Shown: one piece after another, positions 54,893-64,000 of the stretch
Position numbering within the stretch: the stretch's first letter is position 1
Layout of the letters: each line of letters begins with the position of its first letter
Source: Acanthochromis polyacanthus
Lineage: Eukaryota; Chordata; Actinopteri; Pomacentridae
Reading direction: 5' to 3'
Assembly: GCF_021347895.1 (NCBI RefSeq)
Contig: NC_067120.1
Coordinates: 21,375,361 to 21,439,360 of the forward strand
Length of the DNA: 64,000 nt
Position numbers and translations under genes: made by a program
Notes under the pieces: model-generated
What the model was told of the DNA's origin: nothing
Seen by the model: the letters and a program-made list of their open reading frames with translations, nothing else
Database searches by the model: none

Positions 54893-55206
54893 GACCTTAC
54901 CGTTTGTGCAGTGCTGGCAGCTGATTGCAGAAAAGATTAGCATGTGCATTGAGATAGTAATTTCAAATACTGGATTGCAGTTATAAATTATAAATACAAA
55001 GAAAAACTGCCTTGAGAAGGTGCAGGGTGACACTCAAAGGTCCAAAACATCTGTCAGTTACACTATCACTGTCTAAATGTGCTTCATTGTGTGCATATAC
55101 ATGGGAGGGAAAGCTATCTTTTTGGTCGGGCATTTGCATTGGAGTCCATGCTTCTTTACAAGAGGGGTCCTTTGTGGCTCTCTGTTGTATGTCCTTTCAG
55201 TCCCGC

Positions 55207-55298
55207 TCAGTGGAGTTTCCTCTGTTCCTGTCGGCTGCTGACCCCTTGACTTCTTCTCCTGAGGGACCTTTTGTGTAGTCGGTTACTGTTGGCGCCGG
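55207..55298 (-). CDS. acan: acan last exon: basic C-terminal tail
   Basis: Acceptor ctccccccag, phase 1. Joined directly to the CCP exon it encodes AGANSN, then [12 protein letters not shown] and RQEQRKLH with TGA at 55207-55209. A short Arg/Lys-rich tail after the CCP is typical of aggrecan. Confidence 0.8.
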
Positions 55299-58200
55299 CT
55301 GGGGGGAGAAAAGGTACGCATACTGATGACATCATGTAAACATGAGTTGCCAAAAGACTTATAAATGACCCTGCAGGGAAGTGGTGTGGCTGAAGGATCT
55401 GTTTCAGAAGCTGCCATGCGCTCTTCATCAGTGCAACGCTGAAATGTAAGCACCACAGGACGTGTGCACAAAATATTACACCTGCTTCACTGACGCTGAC
55501 TTTCACACACTTTAACAATGGCGTTCCCATTCGTTTCAAGGTTTAAATCTTCTCTAGTATTCTGGGCTCTCTATTTCTGGTCCATCAATGGATTCAAAAT
55601 AAGCACCAGGGACACCCAGGTATCCTACTGGTTGAGGTGTTGATAATAAACTATGTCTCCGCTTTGTGCCTTACCAGGGTGTTTGCAGCATGGCTCTCCC
55701 TTCCCTCTTCTCTCAGCTCTGTACTGAAGGACACAAACTTTTTTTAATATATATTTCAGAATTTCCCTTTTAGCTTACCTTCTGTACATTCCACTTGTGG
55801 CTCTTCCCACTGTCCATTTGTCAGACAGCGTATGACAGGCAGGTGGCGCTGTGTGAAGCCTGCGTCACACTGGTAGCGGACTATGGAGTCAACGGGGTAG
55901 CGCTGTCTGCTGCTGCCCATCGGTCGGCCGTGTTCCACCTCTGGGGGAGCTCCACACATCACTGTCAGAGAGGACAGTTTAAAGCCAGTTACTGACTAGC
56001 TAACAATGTTAAGCGACAGTTGGGGGTTCATAAAGTTTGTCCTCATCAAAGTTGCTGCTTCATGTTTGTCTCATGACCCCATTCAGAATTCCATTGTGGC
56101 CTAAAGCAAAAACCAATGTGTCATTTTTTTTAGCACTGTGACATTTATCCAAAGTGTCTTGCAATTCATGAATATGTGGTGGGAATTAGTGTAGATAGTG
56201 TTGTGGTTATCTCACTGGATAGCAGCTCTGATTATGATTTTTTCCAACCACAGACGCTTTTTAGTAACCCAACTGTATGCTCTGCATCCAACCCTTTAAA
56301 CTGACCAGGTCCAGTCTTGCAGGTGAAGGGAAGGTGGTAGTTGCAAGGCACATCATTCCACTGTCCGCCCTCTTGCCAGATCATCACAACACAATCCTCC
56401 CCAGAGTTGAAGTAGTTGTCTGGCTGGTTAGGCCTCCAGTTCACAAAAGACTGAGCAGAATATTATACAAACAGTATCTCAGTAAGGACATAATTAGTCA
56501 ATGAGCAATTTTAATATGAAGTAAAAAGTGGTATTTCTACAACAGCTGCTCCTACAGTAGCAAAGAAAAGCAAGAAGTTGGATGCATTAGGTTAGACAGT
56601 GACGTAGTTGCTACAACCTCCTGAGTACACAACTGAATGGTCAACAATCTCCAACCAAACTCACCAGAGGACTACCATCTGTCCAGCGGAACTCATTCTG
56701 TACGTCTTTGTCATTAAGTCCAATCCACTGGTAGTCCTGACCGTGGGCTGTGTAGCAAAAAGAAAGAGATTTGACCTTTATAACAAATGAAACACTCTGT
56801 CCCCATAAATGATGCTAGGACAGGATCCCCCATCAGATTCCCACCAACAAACACTGTGATCAGTCTTTGACATGTTATATAAAAGGAAGATCATTCATTT
56901 GTGCTCAACCAGCCACTCACTGTTGACAAACTGCTGTTCCTCCTGGGAGCTGATGCTGACCAGGTGAGCATTGAGCTCCTGACAGCGTTGTTCTGCCTCA
57001 GACCAGGTGACTCTTTCCGCAAAGTGGAGGTAACAGTTCCCCATGAACTCCAGCCAGCCCTCAGCACAGCCCTGCACAGCTACACACAAATTTGGACAAA
57101 AGTCTTTAAAATAGATGAAAGGCAGAATTTCTATATTAGCATCTGATTCCTTGTAATTTTTCAGCGCTATGGCATTAAAACATAATGTTCAGTGTGCTGT
57201 AGTTTGGTACTCACGTGTTGAACAGTCATCACCAGTGAATCCAGTAGGACACTGACACACAGCGATGTCTCTCTGCACAGAGCAGGTTCCTGAACCACAT
57301 GGGTTTGGATCACAGAGGTCTACAGAAGGTGACAGAAAAGACAGTGAAGTTTTTTGTTTTTTTTTACCATTTTGATTATTTTTACCGTTACAAATGCTGA
57401 CCACATGAGCATGACAGGTTATTTTGCTATACAGTGTTGTACCAGCAGAAGTCAAGCAAAGTAAACACCTAAACCCCCTACCTGCTACTACTTGAGGCTG
57501 CTCCACAACAGCAGGAGTTGCGAATGACACGGATGGCGCTGTGGTTGGGCTGGTGTAGGCTGCGTCTGGAGTCACTACTGCTGGAGTGGGCTCTTCCTGA
57601 CCAATCTCCCCAAGTCCAGATTGGCCAAAAGAGGCAATGTACTCTGTGTGAGTCATTGTAGAGCCAGGCGGCAGGGTGATAGAGAGTCCCTCAGCAGTTG
57701 GTCTTTCATGAGGAGCTCCACTTCCTGAGAGATGGAAGCTGCCACTGAATTCATGGTGGATCGCTGACCCACTTCCTTCCCCGCTTACCTCTACCACACC
57801 TCGACCCTGCTCAGGCTGGCGTTCCAGTGGTGATGCAGTCATCTCTATCATCTCATCATCTGTTATGTAGATGACGTCACCACGATGCTGGAAAGAGTCT
57901 CCAGAGGCAGATCCACTGCTTGAAACACCGGATGGAAAACCACTTGGGAAACCGCCGCGGAACCCTGATCCAAAGGGGTGATATCCGGACACCTCTTGCT
58001 CCCCAGACGGTTGGACTGTTAGGTCAATGGCACTGTGGTCGACAAATGAAATGCCAGAAAACCCACTGAAGCCTGACCCAGACATACCTCCTGATCCAGA
58101 CACACTTGATTCCAAGAAGCTCCCACTGGTATCGATGCCGCTCTGGCCAAGTTCCTGTTCAGTGGATGTTTGGTGGGTTTTTGACACCTCCACCATCTTT

Positions 58201-61200
58201 CCATCAACCATGATGATCATTGATTCTCCACTGATGTCTCCACTTCCACTGGCAAAACCTGATCCTGATATACCGGAGCCAGAATGTTGCCTGTCATACC
58301 CTTCAACAAATCCAGATCCAGATCCAGATCCAGATCCAGATGCACTGCCAGGGTCTCCAGATGTGAAGATGACAGAACTTCCTCCTTCGGCCTCCTGTGG
58401 GCCTCCAGAGGCTGACTGGTCTCCAGAGAAGACATCAGTGTGTCCGCTGAAGATGACGTCCTGCCCTGACCCAGACGCTTCACCACTGGTGCTGGAGGCT
58501 CCAGACTCCCCAGAGATCTCTCCACTGGCTGACCCAGAGCCGGACGCATCAACTGGGGGTGGAGGTAAAACTGGTCTCACTGTTGGAGAATCCAGTAAAG
58601 ACCGCATTAAATACTTTGTCATATCTTAATTAGGAAAGATAAATATGTTCACTTTTTCTGAAATTATTGTCAGCACTTTCTAACAAGATCTTCTTTACAA
58701 AGGGCTTCTAAAATGGTACTTATGTCTTCATTAATGGTTTACTAAATTATTTACATATGCTTTATTGATCAGTTATAATCCATTTTAGGAAGAAAGTTTA
58801 GTGTGCCATTGTCCCATTGTCTGGTGTTCATTCTTTCTGTTTGGTAATAAAGCAGCCAAATGTGCTGTTAATCCATTAATTAAATCTCATGGGTTTTTGA
58901 CTTTCTAATAAGTAGCCAAATATGCAGTCATAATTGGTAATACACTTTTAATTAAAAAAAAAAATTCATACAGTATTAGTAAGACTTTTATAAACAGATA
59001 TTGGTCCAAATAATCTGCAGCCATAAGTCGAATAGTTTATCCTGGCAACAGGACTTTTCACAACCTAAGTGATTACTGACCCATACGTTTGAAAGGGACA
59101 ATTTTTTTATGTGCCAAAATAACACCATTTATCAGATTTTCAGATTTATGGATCCATTTTTGTTCCTGGTATAAATGTTGTTTTTTTTTGTTTGTTTGTT
59201 TCATCTATAAGACCATTGCTTACACATTATAATCCCTGTAAAAAGATCATAAGTAATAAAAGTGTTACCATGAAGCAGAACATAATTCTTCTATGTGTGG
59301 CCACTTTTACATGAACAGAAAACATCCATTTTGATTACTGTAAAACATTGACGCCGAGAATGAAAGACGAAGACAGTTTTATTTCACACGGTGAATTCCA
59401 GCAGTCTTACCAGTAGGAGCAACTTGTTGAGTTGTGACGGTTGTCTTGTTGATAAACTCAGTTTCAGTAATAGTTACGTGGGTTTCAGTGTCGTTGTAGT
59501 CTACAGTAGTCTCAACTAAAAGCAAACAAGAAAAATTATTAGAGCAAAGCTCTTCAACATTGTCTGTGTTTGGAAACTTTGCAGTTCGAATTGATAGCCA
59601 CCAGAATGGGAAACTGTTTGCTTGCTTCTTGTTAAAAAGTCTTTAAATGTTCATGACAATATTAATAAGGATCGAAATGGACAAATTCCATGTATCCGTC
59701 TTACCAGTGGGAGCAAAGTGTTCAACTGTGACTGTTGTCTTGTTGATAACATCCACAGTCACTATCGTCAGGTCTACACTGGTTTCATTTTCAGCATGAA
59801 CAACAGGAAATTCAGCTGCAAAAGAAAAGGTTAGGCAACAGATTCGGTTATGAAGAAACAAAAACAGTGCAGCAAACCTAACATATCGTGGTATGTCACA
59901 ATGTGTGCTGTGCCCACTGCTAATACAAATATTTCATTCATGTTACTGTCACAGCAAAGTACAATATCTTGTCACATTGAAAACGGAATCACAAATGTTA
60001 CATACCTCAGCAACACATACACACTATTTCAACCATAAATGGACTGCTTTCAGCCAACTTTATTTTTTAGCTTCTTTATGATTTATCCTACAGTTTAGCT
60101 CAATGCTTTAAGATATCCACCAATACTTATCCATAAGTGTGTTTCTGTCAATCAGTTCCTTTTATTTAAATAAACTGCCCTCAGAATGTGAACTACACCA
60201 AAAACAAGCAGATAAATCATTTACAAAGCACCTGATTTAGCTTTTATTCATCATTATTGCTGTTAATGAAAATCTGAACAATAAGAACAAGAAAACAGAT
60301 GAAAAGTAAATGGTAAATGGTCTGAATTTATATAGCGCTTTACTATACCTGCAAGGCACCCAAAGCGCTTTACAAGATATGTCACATTCACCCATTCACG
60401 CATACATTCACACACTGATGGTGGAAAAGTAGGTGCTGCTGCCTGCGTTCAGCTCCAAAGAAGGTTAGGATTGTTCTCATGTTTGATTTTTGCCACTGGT
60501 ATCAAGAAGAGATTTTTTCTTCTTGTTTTTTCTTCTTTTTGTGTTGAAATGAGTGAAGTTCAAGATATTGTACTGCCAGACTTTGATGGCATGCATGCTC
60601 GTATCTTAATCAAAGTTAATCAGTCATTTACCACCCTCATGCAAGGGTCATACATTACTAAAAGTCAAAAGGTTTGGGAGACCCTCTAGCTCAACAGGTT
60701 GTGTGGATGATCCATAAACAGGGGCTATAGTCCCTAATGCAGCGGTTAAGGGTTTGAGTCTGACCCATGACTGCATGTCTTTGTCCCACTCTTCTCCCCA
60801 TGTTTCCTGTCTCTCTCTCCGTTGTTCACAATAATAAAGGCAAAAAGGCCCCAAAAAAATTTAGGCAATAAAATTATAAAAGCCTCTGGTTGCCTTGTAG
60901 CTGGCACTCTGGTTGTGTCCATCTACAGTCCTCCTATGCTGCATACAGTAAGTCCAGAAGAACTGTAGCTTTAGAGCGTTTGCATTTGTACTTTCACATG
61001 TAAATTCAACCAAACCTAACCCATTCCTACCTTTAAAACAGTAGGCGTCGTAGCGTGAGTGCTCATCAGGGAAGCCTGTCTGGTTGGGGAATGCGTAGAT
61101 GATGTGGACTCCCACCTGTCCGCCACCACAGTGAGATCTGGGGGTTGTGATGGGGTAACGGACACTGCGGTCCATCAGCCAGCCTGGACGACACTTGTCA

Positions 61201-63922
61201 AGTCCTTGATTCCAGGCAGCATACAGCTGCCCAGGGGCAGCCAGGGTGGTGTTGAGTTTCTGACAGTGCTGCACAGCCTCCTCATAGGAGAAACTGTCAT
61301 AGTCGCTGGTGAAGAAGACCTCACCTGACCGACAGAATAATACACCAACATTCAGAACAGTGCAAACATAACTGCAGAAAACAGGCAAGTTTGTAGATAG
61401 TAAGGGCTCCTCTAAATGTGCATTTTAGTGACTTGATCTCAGTCTTAATGCTTCTCACCTCTGAGACGTTCTACATAACAGAATACATCATAGCGCTCAG
61501 TGGCCGGTCTCAGGCCGTAGGATCGAACTCCTGGAAGGTGTGGCAGATTACCAGCACAGTTATCTCTGGGTGACACGATTGGATACCTAAGCATGAAAGA
61601 GAGTGAAAGTGCAGCATATGTTGGACTTGCTTTGTAGTGATTCTTGTAAATTTAAAACAGCCCATCCATCTCATCAACAGCCAGGATCTTTAAGAATTTT
61701 TAATAAATTTGGCATCATCATTGGGTTTGCCATAAGAAGCCAAGAACAAGATCATACATTTTTACATGAAAAAAGTTCTGCTAAGTTATTTAAAATCTGT
61801 AACCAGCTCACCGGACGGTTTGGTCGCGCAGCCAGCCAGCATCACATTGGTGTAGACCTTTCTCAAAGGCTGCCTGCAGCTGTGGAGGGCTAGCGATGAC
61901 CGCCCCAATATTTTGGCAAGCCTGCTGAGCCTCTGAAAAGGTCAGAGTGTACCGACCGGTGATGGGCCGGTAGTGGAACACCACACCTGAGAGGAGAAGG
62001 AGGGGAAAAAAGGTTCTCTCATTTGACCTTTTTCAATTTTCTTACTTGGTCGAGTCCTGTCTTGCCTGCACTTTGACATCATATCTAGTTAGCCAGTCAT
62101 AGCATTGGGATTTCTGGGTGACAGACAAATAGATTGTGGAAGGTTGTGCATTTAAGTAAAAAAAGCTGACTTTCTGCTGCTTATTTAATTTGTTACTAAG
62201 ATGTTGATGCTTAACAGGAAATATTGTGTTTGAATTACGCTGAAGCTGTTCTTCTACAATTATCTTTTTGCTGTTGGGTCATTTTACAGCACTGCTTTAA
62301 AATGCATTTTTACACTGCATAACCAACTTACCGGTGGGACCCATGGCAGCATATATATCTGTCAGACCCAGTGCAGGCTCAGGGATCACAGGGGTCAGTG
62401 TGTCTGTCACACTGGGTGGGATGGGCCGTGGGGAGAAAGTGTCCACTCCTCCAGACCTAATCTCCGTATGTTCAGCCGAAGTGGTGCTGCTTGGCAACAG
62501 TCCAGGGGCAGTTGTCATTTTGATGATGTCAGGGAAAGGGGTGGTCCTCTCAGGCACCACACCTTCATCCTCACCAGCTGTGGAGACAAGAGTGAATGAT
62601 GAACATTGTTTTATGTCCTTAGCAGTCAAGAAGCAAGGATAGATATTTATGCTTCCAATTCACAAAGACGTCAGACATTTCAGAAAACATACTTTAACAC
62701 AATAATAGTTATGTAAACAAAAAATGTTTCTAATGGAAATTGTAGATTTTTTCCAGCATATATGAGCAGGCAAACCTTGATCCTTTTTGAAATGGTGTCT
62801 GTAGATAAAGGAGTTGTGCTCAAATACAAATGCAGCATGAAGTTACAATTTTGTGATCATTTTTATTGTTTGTACTTAAAAAAAAAGAAGAACAAATCAG
62901 TCCTGTAAGTTACATAGTCTGCAAGTGCATCGCCCCTATTCATCACACCTTCAGATCCATCAACCGGCAACTGAAAGACTTTTGAAGCAAGAACAGACAA
63001 ACGTTGCAGCAAGCCATTGTCACAGACTGGAGGACTGTTATTCAAAACTCCAACAAGTTATTTCTGCTAATGGTAGAAGTTCTAGCTCCTGAGGCAAAAG
63101 AAGAATAATGCAACTATTGCCATTTTTGTTGAGTAAATAATTGAAAACATTTTCTTTCTGTGTTTGAGTATCTGAACTTTGCCAGTTGGTGCTGCTTCAA
63201 AGAGGATCAAATGTTTGCTTTTCCATATATGATGAAGCAATCTTGTCTTTATCACTTGTCTATATACGCTTAAACAACCATTACCAGACAGCTGATGTAT
63301 CACAAACAAGTGCCCAGAATGCACTGAAAATTCATCCCTCGACATATCAGTATCTGAAAGTCTTCAGAAGGAAATTACCCTGAAAGCAGATGGCATCGTA
63401 GCGAGAGTCTGGGTAGGGGTATCCTGTCTGGTTGGGGAACAGGTAGACGGTTCGCACTCCCAGGAGTCCCCCTCCACACTGAGGCCTGGCGATGTTGATG
63501 GGGTAACGTACGCTCCTGTCGCCCAGCCAGCCAGCGTTACACACATCCATGCCTCCTTTCCAGGCAAGGTAAAGCTCTCCGGTAGTGGCGAGTCTGGCAC
63601 CCAGTTTGGCACACTGATCTCCTGCTTCATAGAAGGTAAATTTCTCTACGGACATGGAGTAGAAGACTCTGCCTGGGAGGAGAGAGGGTTGAGGAGGGTA
63701 GGAGAACACAATGACGTATGCATTCTGGTTTATGTTGTAGAGCATTCATGTGGGTCACGTAGCTTTTGTTGCTGCCCATGTCTGATGACCATACCTGACA
63801 TCTTCTCTGCAAAACAATACACGTCATAGGTCTCGTTGACGTCTCTCACGCCATAAGTTCTCACACCGGGGAAGGTTTCCTTGTCACCATAGCAACGGTC
63901 CCGTGGCTCATGGATGGGGTAT
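55207..63922 (-). CDS. acan: Aggrecan core protein, 5' end beyond window (15 exons visible)
   Basis: Large hyaluronan-binding matrix proteoglycan. Exons in transcript order: 63795-63922, 63379-63672, 62332-62577, 61812-61986, 61459-61586, 61031-61324, 59705-59815, 59411-59515, 57482-58579, 57215-57319, 56921-57079, 56665-56747, 56306-56450, 55779-55961, 55207-55298. All are GT-AG and phase-consistent; 1114 residues are visible. Domains: second half of G1 Link 1, G1 Link 2, Thr/Pro-rich interglobular exon, G2 with two Link modules, two small Thr/Val-rich duplicated exons, Ser-Gly exon, one EGF, C-type lectin, CCP, basic tail. The second Link pair (G2) is specific to aggrecan among lecticans and excludes versican, neurocan and brevican. 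The Ser-Gly exon is only 366 codons, far shorter than in human aggrecan. Missing from the window: signal peptide, Ig domain and half of Link 1. Confidence 0.95.
55779..55961 (-). CDS. acan: acan exon: CCP/sushi domain
   Basis: 183 nt, phase 1 to 1, acceptor ctctgacag, donor gtaagc. Four cysteines ([30 protein letters not shown]) and the conserved Trp define a complement control protein module. Confidence 0.94.
56306..56450 (-). CDS. acan: acan exon: C-type lectin, third part
   Basis: Phase 0 to 1, acceptor ctgctcag, donor gtcagt. Encodes [20 protein letters not shown] and [15 protein letters not shown]: the QPD and WND calcium-site motifs and the closing cysteines. Confidence 0.95.
56665..56747 (-). 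CDS. acan: acan exon: C-type lectin, second part
   Basis: 83 nt, phase 1 to 0, acceptor gctacacag, donor gtgagt. Encodes [13 protein letters not shown] and FRWTDGSPL, the WIGL core of the fold. Confidence 0.95.
56921..57079 (-). CDS. acan: acan exon: C-type lectin, first part
   Basis: 159 nt, phase 1 to 1. Frame requires the acceptor tgtgtag at 57080-57082 rather than the AG 8 nt further in. Encodes [17 protein letters not shown] and [17 protein letters not shown]. Confidence 0.94.
57215..57319 (-). CDS. acan: acan exon: EGF domain
   Basis: 105 nt, phase 1 to 1, acceptor ttctgtag, donor gtgagt. Six cysteines in [15 protein letters not shown] and [13 protein letters not shown] single EGF lies before the lectin domain. 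Confidence 0.94.
57482..58579 (-). CDS. acan: acan exon: Ser-Gly glycosaminoglycan-attachment region
   Basis: 1098 nt, 366 codons, phase 1 to 1, acceptor ctccaacag, donor gtaggg. I count about 45 Ser-Gly dipeptides, many next to Glu, Asp or Phe (for example [30 protein letters not shown]), as needed for chondroitin-sulfate attachment. A pure hexanucleotide run (about 58310-58342) encodes [10 protein letters not shown]. The last 60 codons are Thr/Pro/Val-rich with few Ser-Gly. Confidence 0.93.
58580..59410 (-). other. acan: acan intron before the Ser-Gly exon
   Basis: AT-rich, about 0.83 kb. I see no further Ser-Gly-coding exon or recognised repeat. Confidence 0.7.
59411..59515 (-). CDS. acan: acan small exon II (35 codons), duplicated
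   Basis: Phase 1 to 1, acceptor tgcttttag, donor gtaaga. Encodes a Thr/Val-rich segment with [16 protein letters not shown], clearly homologous to the neighbouring 37-codon exon. Confidence 0.88.
59705..59815 (-). CDS. acan: acan small exon I (37 codons), duplicated
   Basis: Phase 1 to 1, acceptor agctgcag (minus strand), donor gtaaga. Encodes [20 protein letters not shown] then [16 protein letters not shown]. It sits where the keratan-sulfate region lies in mammalian aggrecan, but shows no mammalian-type KS hexapeptide repeat. It has N-glycosylation sequons NET and NKT. Confidence 0.88.
60306..60440. repeat. Dispersed fish repeat
   Basis: gtaaatggtctgaatttata, tagcgctttactatacctgc and cattcacccattcacgcata are phrases I recall from a very common teleost repeat. 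Class uncertain. Confidence 0.5.
60678..60855 (+). mobile_element. tRNA-derived SINE, second family
   Basis: accctctagctcaacaggtt resembles box A, gggtttgagtctgaccc resembles box B, followed by a pyrimidine-rich body and a tail aataaaggcaaaaaggcccc plus A-run. It differs from the ATCC-tailed family. No clear target duplication was found. Confidence 0.55.
61031..61324 (-). CDS. acan: acan exon: G2 Link module 2
   Basis: 294 nt, phase 1 to 1, acceptor tcggtcag, donor gtagga. Encodes [38 protein letters not shown] and [20 protein letters not shown]. Same length as the G1 Link 2 exon. Confidence 0.95.
61459..61586 (-). CDS. acan: acan exon: G2 Link module 1, second half
   Basis: 128 nt, phase 2 to 1. 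Encodes [32 protein letters not shown]. Same length as the equivalent G1 exon. Confidence 0.95.
61812..61986 (-). CDS. acan: acan exon: G2 Link module 1, first half
   Basis: 175 nt, phase 1 to 2, acceptor cctctcag, donor gtgagc. Encodes [35 protein letters not shown]. This is the second Link pair that identifies aggrecan. Confidence 0.95.
62332..62577 (-). CDS. acan: acan exon: interglobular domain
   Basis: 246 nt, 82 codons, phase 1 to 1, acceptor gtctccacag, donor gtaagt. Thr/Pro/Ser-rich linker between G1 and G2 ([14 protein letters not shown] at its start). In mammals this segment carries the main protease cleavage sites; I do not see the mammalian NITEGE-ARGS text here. Confidence 0.9.
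63379..63672 (-). CDS. acan: acan exon: G1 Link module 2
   Basis: 294 nt, phase 1 to 1, acceptor cctcccag, donor gtaatt. Encodes [38 protein letters not shown] and [19 protein letters not shown]. Confidence 0.95.
63795..63922 (-). CDS. acan: acan exon: G1 Link module 1, second half
   Basis: 128 nt, phase 2 to 1, acceptor cctgaag, donor gtatgg. Encodes [20 protein letters not shown] and [15 protein letters not shown]. The preceding exons lie right of position 64000. Confidence 0.94.
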
Positions 63923-64000
63923 CTTCAGGAGACGAAAATGATTTCAATCAGCTGAGTCTGATTAAACTGATCAGTTCTTTTACTGAGCTTTAATTGATTG

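Larger units (their letters stand above)
59816..61030 (-). other. acan: acan intron after G2
   Basis: Carries two repeats (60306-60440 and 60678-60855). The rest is AT-rich without recognised content. Confidence 0.7.

Noticed and set aside
57072..57073. AG inside the first lectin exon (after gtgtgtagctgtgcag) as the acceptor
   Set aside because: Using it would put a stop codon directly in frame; the AG 8 nt earlier keeps the frame.
55207..63922. Versican, neurocan or brevican as identity of the third gene
   Set aside because: Two Link pairs (G1 and G2) are visible; only aggrecan among lecticans has G2.

Overview
The window reads as nuclear DNA of a ray-finned (teleost-like) fish. It carries spliced vertebrate genes with GT-AG introns, long CA/TG microsatellites, and many repeats of the kind common in teleost genomes (piggyBac-, Tc1- and hAT-type elements, and a tRNA-headed retroposon with an ATCC tail). 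No species can be named. There is no bacterial, viral or plasmid content, and no CRISPR array, operon or unfamiliar multigene system was seen.

Three protein genes make up the coding content, and I could follow every coding exon through its splice sites. (1) mfge8 (lactadherin / MFG-E8), plus strand, 3747-27160, 10 coding exons, 468 or 474 aa: signal peptide, three EGF domains (RGD in the second), two discoidin F5/8C domains. (2) hapln3 (hyaluronan and proteoglycan link protein 3), plus strand, 43043-48292, 4 coding exons plus a probable non-coding first exon ending at 42262, 373 aa: signal peptide, Ig V-type domain, two Link modules. (3) acan (aggrecan), minus strand, 55207 to past the right edge. 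Fifteen coding exons are visible (1114 aa): the end of G1, the interglobular region, G2, two small duplicated exons, an unusually short Ser-Gly-rich glycosaminoglycan exon, EGF, C-type lectin, CCP/sushi and a basic tail. The signal peptide, Ig domain and first half of Link 1 lie beyond 64000.

Order and orientation match the vertebrate MFGE8-HAPLN3-ACAN block. The paralogous EDIL3-HAPLN1-VCAN block has the same layout, but the G2 domain here excludes versican, and the link protein and discoidin sequences are those of HAPLN3 and MFGE8. The products are all extracellular. Link protein and aggrecan G1 together clamp hyaluronan in cartilage-type matrix; MFG-E8 bridges integrins to phosphatidylserine on membranes.

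Layout: 1-3500 repeats; 3560-30250 mfge8 with a 10.4-kb first intron and a probable 3-kb 3' UTR; 30250-42000 gene-free, with old LINE and retroposon copies and a transposase-like ORF inside a perfect 48-bp inverted repeat; 42000-49530 hapln3; 49530-54890 repeats between convergent genes, including a 238-bp tandem duplication and four long CA tracts; 55207-64000 acan. The most interesting non-genic items are a hAT element with a BED finger nested inside another inverted-repeat element, five retroposon copies each with clear target-site duplications, the 48-bp foldback at 40.2-40.7 kb, and a GGGGAC-type repeat that always sits beside CA/TG tracts. The most interesting genic items are two in-frame acceptors 18 nt apart in mfge8, the short aggrecan Ser-Gly domain, and an optional 44-nt exon that would swap the aggrecan tail.
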